Assembly: GCA_028277985.1 (NCBI GenBank) | Contig: JANQFG010000075.1 | Span: 1 to 38,032 of the forward strand | Length of the DNA stretch: 38,032 bases | From: a bacterium | GTDB lineage: Bacteria > Desulfobacterota > DSWW01 | Direction of reading: 5' to 3' | Shown here: positions 1 through 8,439 of the stretch, piece after piece | How positions within the stretch are numbered: the stretch's first letter is position 1 | Layout of the letters: each line of letters starts with the position of its first letter | The notes under the pieces: generated by a model | Databases searched by the model: none | The model's input: only the letters and a program-made list of their open reading frames with translations | What the model was told of the DNA's origin: nothing | Made by a program: the position numbers and the translations under genes

Positions 1-1108
1 CCTTGCCCGCCTGGTAGATCTTCTTGAACATGTCCTTGTGCATGCTCACGCCGATCATCTGGGCGAGCATCTCTATGTCGGCGAGCTGAAGGTTGCACGC
101 CTCGGCCATCTCCAACATGATCTCTTCCCTGATGGCGAGATCCTCCTCGGTCAGCCCGCACAGGATGAGGGTCAGCGCGTGCTCGGGGAACATGTGCATG
201 AAATCCGCAGGATCGTACTCCTCGGGCAGCATGACCAGGGCATCGGTGTGACACATCTTGTAGATGAAGAGCATCAGGTTCTGCTGGGATATCTCGTAGA
301 AGAAATCGATACAGCTGTTCAGCGCATCCATGTCCTGGGATCTTGGGATCAGGTAGTACATCTTTTCGTGGGCCTGCTCCGGGAAGAGCTTGATCGTGAT
401 CTCCGTGCAGATGCCCATCATTCCGTCCGCAGAGATGAACATGCCGGAGATGTCCGGGCCTGGCCCGAACTGGACCGGCACGTCCCCCACGTTCGGGAAG
501 GAGCCGGGCCCGAATTTGACGATCTCTCCGTCCGGGAGCACCCAGGTCATGTTGACGATGTTTTCGGAGTGGCCGCCGTGTTTTCCGGCAATCCCCGAGA
601 ATCCTCGGGACACGTAATTGCAGAGCGTGGAGGCGCTTCCCATGGTCATCGGGATGGCAGGCTTCAGGGGCAACCCTTCCAGGGCGCAGTACTCGTTCGC
701 TACGGTGTACACGCGGGCGTTTCCGATATAGGCCTGAAGGGTCATGGTCATGCCCTCTTCATCCACGGAGAGCACCTTGTCCATCCGCTTCAGGTCGACC
801 AGGATTCCCCCCCACTGAGGCAACGCGGTGCCACCGTGATTGAATCCGGTTGAATACGGAACCACGGGAATCCTGTGCTCGTGGGCGATGCGCATGACCG
901 CCTGCACCTCTTCCGTGCTGGAAGGCAACACGACCAGGTTCGGCCATTTCCCGACCCGGGCCGTGAAATCCCGGAAGTAGCAGGTCAGGATTGCGGGGTC
1001 GTCACTCACCCACTCGGCGCCCAGGGCCTCGATCAGCTTGTCGCGGACTTCGGCAAGGGTCTCCACGGTGAGGCCGTAATCGAAAGTCTGTTTGTATGCG
1101 TGGACCAT
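1..1108 (-). CDS. FAD-binding oxidoreductase, GlcD/VAO-like, 3' end cut off by the window edge
   Basis: An open reading frame of 369 codons starts at ATG 1108 and runs off the left edge, so the C-terminus is missing. The protein has the p-cresol methylhydroxylase/vanillyl-alcohol-oxidase FAD fold: a VVLPSSTEEVQAVMRIA segment near residue 60, VVPYSTGFNHGG near 82-93, ILVDLKRMDKV near 101, and a GSASTLCNYVSRG stretch near 157. These are typical of flavin-linked 2-hydroxyacid and related oxidases (GlcD, Dld). It is the last gene of the leftward operon, downstream of the iron-sulfur subunit and a second FAD oxidase, an arrangement like glcDEF. The substrate is unknown; the linked ligase and thiolase suggest an organic acid or acyl intermediate. 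A palindromic repeat fills the spacer upstream. Fold call is firm, substrate is not. Confidence 0.88.
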   Translation of the reverse strand, partial: MVHAYKQTFDYGLTVETLAEVRDKLIEALGAEWVSDDPAILTCYFRDFTARVGKWPNLVVLPSSTEEVQAVMRIAHEHRIPVVPYSTGFNHGGTALPQWGGILVDLKRMDKVLSVDEEGMTMTLQAYIGNARVYTVANEYCALEGLPLKPAIPMTMGSASTLCNYVSRGFSGIAGKHGGHSENIVNMTWVLPDGEIVKFGPGSFPNVGDVPVQFGPGPDISGMFISADGMMGICTEITIKLFPEQAHEKMYYLIPRSQDMDALNSCIDFFYEISQQNLMLFIYKMCHTDALVMLPEEYDPADFMHMFPEHALTLILCGLTEEDLAIREEIMLEMAEACNLQLADIEMLAQMIGVSMHKDMFKKIYQAGK

Positions 1109-1131
1109 TTACGCGTCTCCCGTTCTACCGG

Positions 1132-1204
1132 CCGTCATCCCCGCGAAAGCGGGGATCCATTGGCGCAGTGTGCTCAGGGATTCCCGCCTGCGCGGGAATG
1201 ACGG
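1132..1204. repeat. Two-hairpin REP/dRS3-like palindromic repeat
   Basis: The 73-bp element has near-perfect terminal inverted repeats (14 bp, one mismatch) and two internal palindromes: ATCCCC-N8-GGGGAT at 1137-1156 and ATTCCC-N8-GGGAAT at 1180-1199. The second matches the pattern of the dispersed dRS3-type repeats known from Neisseria and similar elements in many Proteobacteria. It sits in the 112-bp gap between the iron-sulfur protein gene and the last oxidase gene of the operon, where it could stabilise mRNA or attenuate readthrough. Confidence 0.8.
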
Positions 1205-1220
1205 TTCTTCTCCTGCACCA

Positions 1221-2444
1221 TCACAACGCCTCGTTGACGAGCTGGAGCAGATCGACAACCTCGAGAGGTTCGGACTCGGCATTGGCACCGTCCTTCAGGT
1301 TCATCTCGCAGAAGGGACAACAGGTAACGATCACCTCCGCCCCTGTCTCTTTCGCCTCCTGCACCCTCTTCCTCGCCGTCTCCATGGCCACCTCCGGATA
1401 GGCGGTCTTGACCCCGCCGCCGGAGCCACAGCAGAGCGAATACTCCCGTATGCGGTCCATCTCCTGAAAATCGACGCCCGGCAGGGCCTTGAGGATTTCA
1501 CGGGGCTCGTCGTACAGGCCCCCGTAGCGGCCGATATGGCATGGGTCGTGATACGTGACCTTGAGGTTCAGGTCCTTCTTGAACTCGAGTCTTTCCTCCC
1601 TGATGAGGCGGGCGATGAACTCGACCACATGCATGACCTCGAAGTTGAGCTCGCCCTCGTATTCGTTCGCAAAGGTGCTGTAGCAGCCTGCACAGGCGGT
1701 GACCAGGGTCTTGATCCCCAGGCCGTTCAACTGCTCCACGTTTGCCTTCTTGTACTTCTCGAACATCTCCAGGGCCCCCACCCGGAACGCCGTGGACCCG
1801 CAGCAGCGCTCCTTGGCGCCAAGGATGCCGAAGTCCACGTTCCCCAGGGAGAGGATCCGGGCGGTGGTCTGGGACACATCGGTCAACTCGGGCACGTAGG
1901 AGTCGTTGCATCCGGGAAAATAGAGCACCTCCACCTCTTCCTTGGACGCATCCTTGATCTTCAGGTCCTTGAGCTTCTTGGCCCACTTGGCGCGTGCCGC
2001 CCTCGGGCTCATCCAGGGGTTGTCGTAATTGAGAATGCTCTGGATCAGGACGTGGTGAGGCTCCAGGGGGCCGTGTCCCTGCTTGATCAGGTGCCGCTTC
2101 AACGCCAGGCCCACGTTCATCGGCTCGAGGCCCTTGATCGGATGGCAGTTCTCCTGGCAGTGGCCGCATGAGGTGCAGCTGAACACGATCTCCCTCATCT
2201 TCTCCGAAACCTCCACCTCCGGCTCGTCCACGGTAAGAGCCCTCACGAGCTCGTGCCGCCCGGGCGCAAAATAGGCTTCGAACTTGTACTTCGTGCCTAC
2301 CGGGCAGTTTTCCCAGTGATCCGGGTGGATCATCTTCTCCGGGTTCACGCCACGACACAGCCCGCAGCGGACACACTTCCAGGCCAGGTTCCTGTATTCC
2401 ATCAGAGAACCGACCGAGTCGCCGATCTTCTTCTCCTTGGCCAT
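1221..2444 (-). CDS. (Fe-S)-binding protein with two CCG domains, GlcF/HdrD-like
   Basis: A 407-residue protein, the usual size of GlcF-type subunits. Two ferredoxin-like 4Fe-4S clusters are visible at the N-terminus (C24, C27, C30, C47 and C90, C93, C96, C100). Two CCG (cysteine-rich) domains follow: C179, C214-C215, C251, C254 and C302, C338-C339, C376, C379. This architecture is shared by heterodisulfide reductase HdrD, LutA/GlpC and the glycolate oxidase iron-sulfur subunit, which pass electrons from a flavoprotein to quinones or other carriers. Its start lies 3 bp from the stop of the upstream FAD oxidase gene, so the two are probably translated together and form a complex. Electron acceptor is inferred, not seen. 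Confidence 0.9.
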   Translation of the reverse strand: MAKEKKIGDSVGSLMEYRNLAWKCVRCGLCRGVNPEKMIHPDHWENCPVGTKYKFEAYFAPGRHELVRALTVDEPEVEVSEKMREIVFSCTSCGHCQENCHPIKGLEPMNVGLALKRHLIKQGHGPLEPHHVLIQSILNYDNPWMSPRAARAKWAKKLKDLKIKDASKEEVEVLYFPGCNDSYVPELTDVSQTTARILSLGNVDFGILGAKERCCGSTAFRVGALEMFEKYKKANVEQLNGLGIKTLVTACAGCYSTFANEYEGELNFEVMHVVEFIARLIREERLEFKKDLNLKVTYHDPCHIGRYGGLYDEPREILKALPGVDFQEMDRIREYSLCCGSGGGVKTAYPEVAMETARKRVQEAKETGAEVIVTCCPFCEMNLKDGANAESEPLEVVDLLQLVNEAL

Positions 2445-2447
2445 GGA

Positions 2448-3761
2448 TCAAACCCCCTTGACCAGCTGATCCGGGTTGAGGATTCTCTTCGGATCCATCA
2501 TGTTCTTCACACGCCTGATCTGCTCGAGATACGCAACATTGCCGGCGTAAAACCGCTCGGCCACCTTCCCCAGAGGACGATCGAAATAGGCCCCCTTCTC
2601 GAGCAGATCATCATTTACGCTCTCAAGGGTTGCGTCGAGATCTTTCGGGTACGGCTCCAGATAATCGAATTCGCACCAGGCGGCCCGGCCGTAACCGTGG
2701 GCAACGTACAACTCCGCCGGCCCCTCCCCGCTCACGCGGGAGGCGACCAGGTCGTGGAATTCGGAAACACGCGACAGGAACGTGTAGAAGCCGTGGCTGT
2801 GATCCGGGCGGATCCACGCGCCGCGGAACACCGGGGCCATGGATTCCCCTAATTCGGGCAGCTCCCTGCCCCCCAGCGCACTCGCATCGTTTCGGCATAC
2901 ACCGGCGTGGAATTCCACGTGGCGCGGGTGCCCCTCGCAGCCGAGAACGAGCAGCCACTGTGGGACCGATCCCGGGAGGTCCGGCGCGAGCCGTCCGAGA
3001 TAGCGGTTGTTCATCACCAGTGCCTGGTCACAGACCTCTTTCCTGGGGATGTTGCGGATGGCGGTCAGGGCAGGAGCCAGCTCGTCGAATCCGAAGAAGA
3101 GCAGTGTTTCCGCCTTCGGAAGGGGATAGACCCAGGCCGTGCCCCGCACCGGAATCCCATAGATGTCTTCGGCGCCGATGTACCAGCGTGAGAGATTCGG
3201 CCCGCCGTCGTCCTTGGAGTCGCATCCGTCTTCCGCCAGGGCGTGAGAGCCTGTCAGATGGACCCTACCGTCGGCGAGCACAACCCTGAGGTTCGAGACC
3301 TGCACCTCGGGGTATCGAGCCGCTGAACGCATAATCACGCGGGAAACCATGTTGTCGAGCACATAGGGTGAGGTGGCAGCGGCCGGCATGAGCGTCTTGA
3401 GACCCTGACCCTCGAGCGCCTTGCCTAGCTGCTCCCAGGTCACTCCCCGCTGGATGTGGGCGGTCAGGTTCCGCTTGTCCACCCTTTCGATCCGGTTCAT
3501 CCTTTTGAAATCGATGATCACACCGCCGGATTCCGGGAAGGGGTCGGGGAATTGTCTGTCCTTCAAGGTGAACAGGGGCACATCTTCCCTTGCGCAGACC
3601 TCGACCAGGTCGATCACTTCGGCCTCGTCTTTCGGAGTGACCGCCACGAGAGGGACCCGGGGCATGGAATCCCGGAAATACGCCGAGAGCTTGTCCGGGT
3701 CCAGGATCACGTGCCCGTCCCCAACGATCCGACTCAACTGCTCTGTCACCTCTTGCTTCAT
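2448..3761 (-). CDS. FAD-binding oxidoreductase, GlcD/GlcE-like
   Basis: A 437-residue flavoprotein starting at ATG 3761, with GGAG six bases upstream. An N-terminal FAD-binding segment (PLVAVTPKDEAEVIDLVEV near 36-54, then GVIIDFKRMNRI near 81-92) and the C-terminal motif MMDPKRILNPDQL are typical of the GlcD/VAO family. The middle is divergent from true GlcD. It is directly followed by the CCG-domain iron-sulfur gene and then by a second FAD oxidase, so the three resemble the D, E and F parts of a glycolate-oxidase-like enzyme. The neighbouring acyl-CoA ligase and thiolase argue for a role in oxidising a carboxylic acid other than glycolate. Family call is firm; substrate is unknown. Confidence 0.85.
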   Translation of the reverse strand: MKQEVTEQLSRIVGDGHVILDPDKLSAYFRDSMPRVPLVAVTPKDEAEVIDLVEVCAREDVPLFTLKDRQFPDPFPESGGVIIDFKRMNRIERVDKRNLTAHIQRGVTWEQLGKALEGQGLKTLMPAAATSPYVLDNMVSRVIMRSAARYPEVQVSNLRVVLADGRVHLTGSHALAEDGCDSKDDGGPNLSRWYIGAEDIYGIPVRGTAWVYPLPKAETLLFFGFDELAPALTAIRNIPRKEVCDQALVMNNRYLGRLAPDLPGSVPQWLLVLGCEGHPRHVEFHAGVCRNDASALGGRELPELGESMAPVFRGAWIRPDHSHGFYTFLSRVSEFHDLVASRVSGEGPAELYVAHGYGRAAWCEFDYLEPYPKDLDATLESVNDDLLEKGAYFDRPLGKVAERFYAGNVAYLEQIRRVKNMMDPKRILNPDQLVKGV

Positions 3762-3792
3762 GATCTTCTCCGGTTTTTCGTGGCGAGAGGCC

Positions 3793-5172
3793 TCACCCCT
3801 CGTATGCCTTCTCGATGAACTGGGTCTTGTGCGCGGACCGCTCCAGGGTCATCGGAGGAATCCATGTAATCTCCGGACGCACCTTGATGGCGTCGTGCAT
3901 CTTGTCCGCGATCTCTCCGGCCAGAGCGGGCAGCTTGTGCTCCGGGACATCTTCTCCGTGCTCTACCTTGAGCTTCAAAGGCGGAACCACTCGCGGAGGC
4001 GGCTCGGACAGTACGATCCGGAACTCCCCGGTCACGCGCGGCACAAAACCCGTGATAATGTTGTCGATCGCGGCAGGGTAGACCATCACGCCCTTGACCT
4101 TGAGCATGTCGTCCGAACGGCCGATGACCTTGTATCGTGCCCCGCTTCGCCCACACAGACAGGGGGTGGTGAACACCTGCATGATGTCGTTCGAATTGAA
4201 GCGGATCAGGTTCAGGGAATCCCCTGCCAGCGGTGTGCCGACCACTTCACCGACAGCCCCGTCTTCGAAGGGGATCGGCTCTCGGGTTTCCGGATCGACC
4301 AGCTCCATGATGCAGGTGTCGTCCCTGACGAAGTGCATTCCCTGATACTCGTCGTGGTCGCAGGAGCACCAGAACCCGGAGGTCAGCCCCATCATGTCGT
4401 AGATCTTGCAGCCGAAGGCGCCCTCGATCTTCTTCTTCACCGAATCGATGCCTGCCCCGGGCTCCCCGCCGGAGAGGAGTCGTTTGATGCCGAGATTCTT
4501 GACCTCCACGCTCAGGATCTCCGGGCACTTTTCGATCACGTACTCGGCAAAGGAGGGCGTCATGAACACGCCGTCGATCTCGCCCTTGACCATGTTCACG
4601 ATGTTCAGGTAGGTGACGACCCGTTCCGTTCCCGATTCGGCGCCCACCGGGATCGTTCCCGCACCGAAGTTGACGAGCGAGAGAATGCAGGGAATGCCCC
4701 CGCCGAACATGCTCAAACCCATGGCGTGGACCACCGTGTCCCCGGGACGGAGCCCACACCGCCAGAGCACGCGGGCCATGCTTTCGTACATCAGTTCCAG
4801 GTCCCCCTGCGTGAAGAAGTAGGGGGTCGGCTCGCCCGTGGTGCCCGAAGTGGTTGCCAGGAGGACCACATCGTTCAAAGGGGCGCACAGAAAGTCGTTC
4901 AACAGTCCCTCGATCCCTCCCTCGCCCATGTTCGACATCACGAGCTGCCGCATCTCGTGCTTGTCCATGGGGGGAAAGGCCTTCTGCAGATCCTCCAAGG
5001 TGTTGATCTTGTCCAGGTTGACCCCGAGGCTGTCGATGTACTTCTTCTGGATGGCGGACCGTTCGTAGATCATCTCGAGCTGGGGCTTCAGTCGCTTCTG
5101 CTGAATTTCCCGCATCTCAGGGGTGTTGAGGAGCGGCTCCATCTCCATGTTCCAGTAGGGTCGATCTTCCAT
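3793..5172 (-). CDS. Phenylacetate-CoA ligase-like AMP-forming acyl-CoA synthetase
   Basis: A 459-residue ANL-superfamily enzyme that would activate a carboxylic acid with ATP and CoA. The start at ATG 5172 is chosen because AAGGAG lies eight bases upstream; a longer frame exists but would overlap the thiolase gene. The phosphate loop TSGTTGEP is at about 108-115, the A5-like stretch YDMMGLTSGF is in the middle, and the C-terminal hinge and lid (GRSDDMLKVKGVMVYP) are as in PaaK. PaaK-type enzymes usually take aryl acids, but relatives in anaerobes use diverse acids. Set between thiolase and FAD oxidase genes on one operon, it probably supplies the CoA thioester for that pathway. Confidence 0.88.
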   Translation of the reverse strand: MEDRPYWNMEMEPLLNTPEMREIQQKRLKPQLEMIYERSAIQKKYIDSLGVNLDKINTLEDLQKAFPPMDKHEMRQLVMSNMGEGGIEGLLNDFLCAPLNDVVLLATTSGTTGEPTPYFFTQGDLELMYESMARVLWRCGLRPGDTVVHAMGLSMFGGGIPCILSLVNFGAGTIPVGAESGTERVVTYLNIVNMVKGEIDGVFMTPSFAEYVIEKCPEILSVEVKNLGIKRLLSGGEPGAGIDSVKKKIEGAFGCKIYDMMGLTSGFWCSCDHDEYQGMHFVRDDTCIMELVDPETREPIPFEDGAVGEVVGTPLAGDSLNLIRFNSNDIMQVFTTPCLCGRSGARYKVIGRSDDMLKVKGVMVYPAAIDNIITGFVPRVTGEFRIVLSEPPPRVVPPLKLKVEHGEDVPEHKLPALAGEIADKMHDAIKVRPEITWIPPMTLERSAHKTQFIEKAYEG

Positions 5173-5183
5173 CCGCGGACTCC

Positions 5184-6356
5184 TTACTTTTTGAGGATCG
5201 AGACGATGCTGCAGCCGCCGTCGCAGTGGCGAAATCCGCCTCCGTTCTGATGCAGTCCGATGCGGGCCCCTTCCACCTGCTTCTTGCCCGCCTGCCCTCT
5301 CAGTTGCTTGACGATCTCGTAGATCTGGCCCGGCCCTGTCGCCCCCAGGGGATGGCCCTTGCACAGAAGCCCACCGGAAGGATTGACCGGCAGCTTACCG
5401 CCCAACCACGTGACCCTGTCCTCCACCAGACGACCTCCCTCTCCGCGCTCGCAGAATCCGAGATCTTCGTAATGGGTGATTTCCGCCATGCTGAAACAGT
5501 CGTGCACCTCGGCCATGTCGATGTCTTCCGGCCCAAGACCCGCCATCTCGTACGCTTCACGGGCCGAGGACTGGATGATCTCGGACATGAAGAACTCGCC
5601 TTTCCCTGAATAGGTGCCCGAGGTCTGCCCGCAGCCCACGAGCCAGACAGGGTCACCTGAAAATCGGTGCAGCACATCCTTGGCCGCGAGCACCACGGCT
5701 GCGCAACCGTCCGTGTTCGGGCAGCATTCGAGCAGCCGGAGCGGATCGGCGATCACACGCGATTCGAGGACCTCCTCCAGGGACACTTCCTTCTGATACG
5801 CGGACTTCGGGTTCATGGTGCCGTGGTGATGGTTCTTGACCGAGACCATTGCGATCTGCTCGCGGGTGGTGCCGAACTCCTGCATGTGGCGGCGCGCGGA
5901 CATGGCGAAGATCCCGGGCGGAAAGATCCCCATGCAGCCCTCTCGTTCCCGATCTCCGCCACCGTAGTCCCTTACGACTCGAATCTGATCCATGGTCGGG
6001 TTCGTGAGCTTCTCGATCCCCATGGCCAGGGCCACGTCGTACATTCCGGTCTGGATCGCCAGCCATGCCTCACGGTAGGCGCTCGATCCGGACCCGCAGG
6101 CATTCTCCACTCGGGTGATCGGCAGGCCCACGAGCCCGACCTGCTCCAGTGCAACCTGAATGGCCATCATCGGCAGATCCATGAACATGCCGACGTAGCC
6201 TCCATAGGCAACCTGGATGTCCTGCGGCCGGGCCCCCGCATCCGTCATCGCCTCCCACAGGGCCTCTTCGCCCATCTCCCGCGTGCTCCGGTGCGGATAC
6301 TTCCCGAAGGGGGTCATGCCCACACCGATGACCGCGACCTCCCGCTGTGGTTTCAT
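5184..6356 (-). CDS. Thiolase of the SCP2/lipid-transfer-like family
   Basis: A 390-residue thiolase-fold protein beginning at ATG 6356 behind GGAAG. The nucleophilic cysteine is C87 in ENACGSGSS; further active-site elements are H285 in AEVHDCFS and H335 in GHPLGATG. The VHDCFS box and the missing canonical C-terminal CxG arrangement place it with the SCPx/non-specific lipid-transfer thiolase family rather than FadA. Some members of this family cleave branched or sterol side-chain acyl-CoAs, others act as retro-aldolases. The protein ends with an unusual HCDGGC stretch. It lies 11 bp upstream of the ligase gene, so activation and carbon-carbon cleavage are co-expressed. Substrate is inferred only. 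Confidence 0.9.
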   Translation of the reverse strand: MKPQREVAVIGVGMTPFGKYPHRSTREMGEEALWEAMTDAGARPQDIQVAYGGYVGMFMDLPMMAIQVALEQVGLVGLPITRVENACGSGSSAYREAWLAIQTGMYDVALAMGIEKLTNPTMDQIRVVRDYGGGDREREGCMGIFPPGIFAMSARRHMQEFGTTREQIAMVSVKNHHHGTMNPKSAYQKEVSLEEVLESRVIADPLRLLECCPNTDGCAAVVLAAKDVLHRFSGDPVWLVGCGQTSGTYSGKGEFFMSEIIQSSAREAYEMAGLGPEDIDMAEVHDCFSMAEITHYEDLGFCERGEGGRLVEDRVTWLGGKLPVNPSGGLLCKGHPLGATGPGQIYEIVKQLRGQAGKKQVEGARIGLHQNGGGFRHCDGGCSIVSILKK

Positions 6357-6422
6357 TGCCGTCTTCCTTTTCTGGTGATTGCTTCAAACGGTCCCGCCCA
6401 GGATCGGTTCCGTTCCGAACGG

Positions 6423-6632
6423 CTATCGACCCTGCCTTCCCTTGTACACGATCCATCCGGAGTAGAGGATGGCAAAGAGGGCCGGAAGCGTCGTGAGCCC
6501 CACCACCCAGGTATAGGGGTTGCCCACGTTGGGTGCCTTTTGCGCGACACTGAGCCACACCAGCAACAGGGCCAGGATGGGCGAGTAATCCACCAGAGCG
6601 TCAAACCAGGATCCTTTCTCTCCCTCGGTCAT
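6423..6632 (-). CDS. Small two-helix membrane protein
   Basis: A 69-residue protein with two hydrophobic helices (about 16-31 and 42-62) and a basic C-terminus. Its ATG at 6632 directly abuts the stop codon of the upstream CruF-like gene, so the two are almost certainly translated as a pair. No family is recognised. It may be a partner or assembly subunit of the seven-helix protein. Confidence 0.75.
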   Translation of the reverse strand: MTEGEKGSWFDALVDYSPILALLLVWLSVAQKAPNVGNPYTWVVGLTTLPALFAILYSGWIVYKGRQGR

Positions 6633-7484
6633 CTAGATCCCTCCTATCGTGTAGTTCACGTGGGGAAGAGTGGCGCGAATGAGAAGCTCCATGCCGACGA
6701 CCATGACCATGTACATCGCCATCAGGGCGAACAGCCAGATGAAGAACCGGATCGTAGCCTTCTTCTTCCCCATTGCGATGTGCCAATCCTGCGTGTACAG
6801 CCAGAGCACCTCGAAGAAGAAGATGATGCCGAACCAGCCGATGAAATTGTACAGCGGAATCGAGAACACATGGGTGGTAGCGGTCCGGTCCTGCAACCAG
6901 GTCCAGTACATGTTCGCAGGGTGAGTCATGACCGGGTCGGACCAGAGGTCGATGTCCATGCAGATGAACGATGCGATGGCGGCCCGGGCAATGGGGCCGG
7001 TCTTCGGAAAGATGATCCCTGCGATGTAGACCGAGGAGTAGGCAAACACGAACCAGCCCAGGCAGACCGATACAGGGACATCGAAGTAGAGTGTGAACCC
7101 TCCCTTGTTGAAGTAGTAGCTCTTGAACGGGATGAGCTCGAACCGCCCCGCCATGATCATGATGTTTTCCATGGTTCCGGTGAAGATGAAGGAACCGACG
7201 AAGAAGAGCATGGTGGCGTAGGGCCCGAACTTCCGATAGCAGTGGATCCCGCAGAGCCCTGCCATCACCAGGGTGAGAACCTCCATGTAGAGCATATCCA
7301 GGGCCGTGTTGTCCGGCACCGGGGTCTGCGGAACCTGGAGGACGTGGGGCGCCCAGTGATGCAGGTACGTGCTGACGATGAAGATCAGCCCCAGGAACGT
7401 TCCCAGGACCTTCATCAGCTTCAGGTCAAAATCGTCCCAGCCCGAATGGGTCGCCAGTACCGTGTCACCGTCGGTCCCGCTCAT
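6633..7484 (-). CDS. Polytopic membrane protein resembling carotenoid hydratase CruF (DUF422-like)
   Basis: A 283-residue integral membrane protein with about seven helices (roughly 24-40, 62-80, 88-104, 136-158, 165-178, 208-232, 245-265). Several spaced motifs recall the CruF/carotenoid-biosynthesis family: an ENIM box near 106, a DVP box near 135, a D-x-D-x-x-x-DPV box at 177-184, WTW at 194-196 and PLYNFIGW at 210-217. CruF hydrates the terminal double bond of carotenoid-type isoprenoids. No phytoene synthase is seen here, so the substrate may be another unsaturated lipid. It follows the TetR gene by 25 bp and precedes the small membrane protein. Motif similarity is from memory and moderate. 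Confidence 0.65.
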   Translation of the reverse strand: MSGTDGDTVLATHSGWDDFDLKLMKVLGTFLGLIFIVSTYLHHWAPHVLQVPQTPVPDNTALDMLYMEVLTLVMAGLCGIHCYRKFGPYATMLFFVGSFIFTGTMENIMIMAGRFELIPFKSYYFNKGGFTLYFDVPVSVCLGWFVFAYSSVYIAGIIFPKTGPIARAAIASFICMDIDLWSDPVMTHPANMYWTWLQDRTATTHVFSIPLYNFIGWFGIIFFFEVLWLYTQDWHIAMGKKKATIRFFIWLFALMAMYMVMVVGMELLIRATLPHVNYTIGGI

Positions 7485-7509
7485 AGGCTCTCGACTCCTT
7501 TCGGATTCA

Positions 7510-8184
7510 TCACTCCAGGTCGAATTGATCTCCGATGCCGTTGAAGATGAGGTTGATGACTTCCCGCTTTCGCTCCTCGATCATCTTCTTGGTGAACACA
7601 TCCCTTTTCCAGATGTCCTTGATGACGGGTCCGGAGATGTAGAACATGGACATGGCGCCGATGGCGCTGAAGATGAAGTGCATGACTTGCGACTCGGTCA
7701 GCTTGTCCTGCCCCTTGACCGGCGGAACGAGCTGCTGGGCCGTGGCGAAGATCCTCCTCAGGTGCCGCTTGATGATCAGTTCCGAGTAAGGCCCGCTGTC
7801 CACGAACTCCCTTACGAAGATCCTGGAAACGTATTCGCTCTCGCCCAGCAGGTCGATGCCGAACTCGATCAGGCTGTACAGCTTCGCCTTCGCATCGATC
7901 TCCTGCTCCATGATGGACACGGCGAGCCGCTCCACCCGCATGAAGAAGTTCTCGATCACCGTCCGGTAGAGATTGTCCTTGCTCCCGAAGTAGTAGTTGA
8001 TCAGGGCCGGGTTGACACCGGAAAGCTCGGCGATCTCCTTGACCCTGGCCCCCTTCAGCCCCTTCTCGGCGAAGACCTTCTCGGCGGCGGTCAGGATTCT
8101 TGTTTCGGAGTCAATTTCTTCGTTCTGTTTCGTTTTCTTCATCGGAATCAGGTCTTTATCCAATTCTCCTTGTCCTTTCTCCAT
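7510..8184 (-). CDS. TetR/AcrR-family transcriptional regulator
   Basis: A 224-residue regulator with an N-terminal helix-turn-helix at about 47-67 (VKEIAELSGVNPALINYYFG), the hallmark of TetR repressors, and a helical ligand-binding domain. The start at ATG 8184 has no clear ribosome-binding site; an alternative ATG at 8142 would remove 14 charged residues. It is the first gene of the leftward operon and faces the rightward operon across a 404-bp spacer that holds two palindromes. It therefore probably represses itself, the leftward operon and perhaps the rightward one, with relief by an acyl-CoA or related ligand. The ligand is a guess from the neighbours. Confidence 0.92.
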   Translation of the reverse strand: MEKGQGELDKDLIPMKKTKQNEEIDSETRILTAAEKVFAEKGLKGARVKEIAELSGVNPALINYYFGSKDNLYRTVIENFFMRVERLAVSIMEQEIDAKAKLYSLIEFGIDLLGESEYVSRIFVREFVDSGPYSELIIKRHLRRIFATAQQLVPPVKGQDKLTESQVMHFIFSAIGAMSMFYISGPVIKDIWKRDVFTKKMIEERKREVINLIFNGIGDQFDLE

Positions 8185-8254
8185 GGTTGCTAGAATAACT
8201 CTGATGATTTTTATAACGTTCTTCCGAGGAAAGAACAGGCTATTTATTAATCAA

Positions 8255-8266
8255 CTGTTTAAACAG
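8255..8266. promoter_or_regulatory. 12-bp palindrome upstream of the TetR gene, possible operator
   Basis: CTGTTTAAACAG is a perfect palindrome about 70 bp upstream of the regulator's start. Its TTTAAAC core is shared with the arms of the inverted repeat at 8424-8439 (TTAAACG), so both may be read by the same TetR protein. Autoregulation is inferred. Confidence 0.4.
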
Positions 8267-8378
8267 AATTCTCACAATTCTTTTTCCTTGTCAAGAAAAA
8301 AGATTCGTGCCATGGAATTCCTTCTGTTTATTTAAGTTACTAATAAATATCGATATTTCATAATCACAAAAATAAAGA

Positions 8379-8408
8379 TTGACAAACAATTTTGGATTGA
8401 TTTACTAT
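8379..8408 (+). promoter_or_regulatory. Sigma70-type promoter for the rightward operon
   Basis: A perfect -35 TTGACA at 8379-8384 is followed after 18 bp by TACTAT (4 of 6 matches) at 8403-8408. Transcription would start near 8415, leaving a leader of about 170 nt before the DUF2148 gene at 8589. Confidence 0.5.
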
Positions 8409-8423
8409 CCAAATCGCGTACTT

Positions 8424-8439
8424 TTAAACGTTCGTTTAA
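8424..8439. promoter_or_regulatory. Inverted repeat just after the rightward promoter, likely TetR operator
   Basis: TTAAACG and CGTTTAA form perfect 7-bp arms around a 2-bp centre. The site lies 15 bp downstream of the predicted -10, where a bound repressor would block initiation. The size and symmetry fit a TetR-family dimer, and the only regulator in the neighbourhood is the TetR gene at 7510-8184. Confidence 0.55.

Noticed and set aside
38..853. 271-codon plus-strand frame at the left edge
   Set aside because: It is antisense to the partial FAD oxidase gene, which has clear motifs.
3421..5250. 609-codon open frame on the plus strand
   Set aside because: It is the mirror of the FAD oxidase and PaaK-like ligase genes on the minus strand; its translation is rich in H, R and D without any recognisable domain.
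5667..7544. 625-codon open frame on the plus strand
   Set aside because: It is antisense to the thiolase and CruF-like genes and shows no domain or ribosome-binding site.
8280..8302. Imperfect CTTTTT...AAAAAG inverted repeat as a terminator
   Set aside because: It lies in a divergent promoter region where no transcript should end, and the arms are mostly A/T homopolymer.
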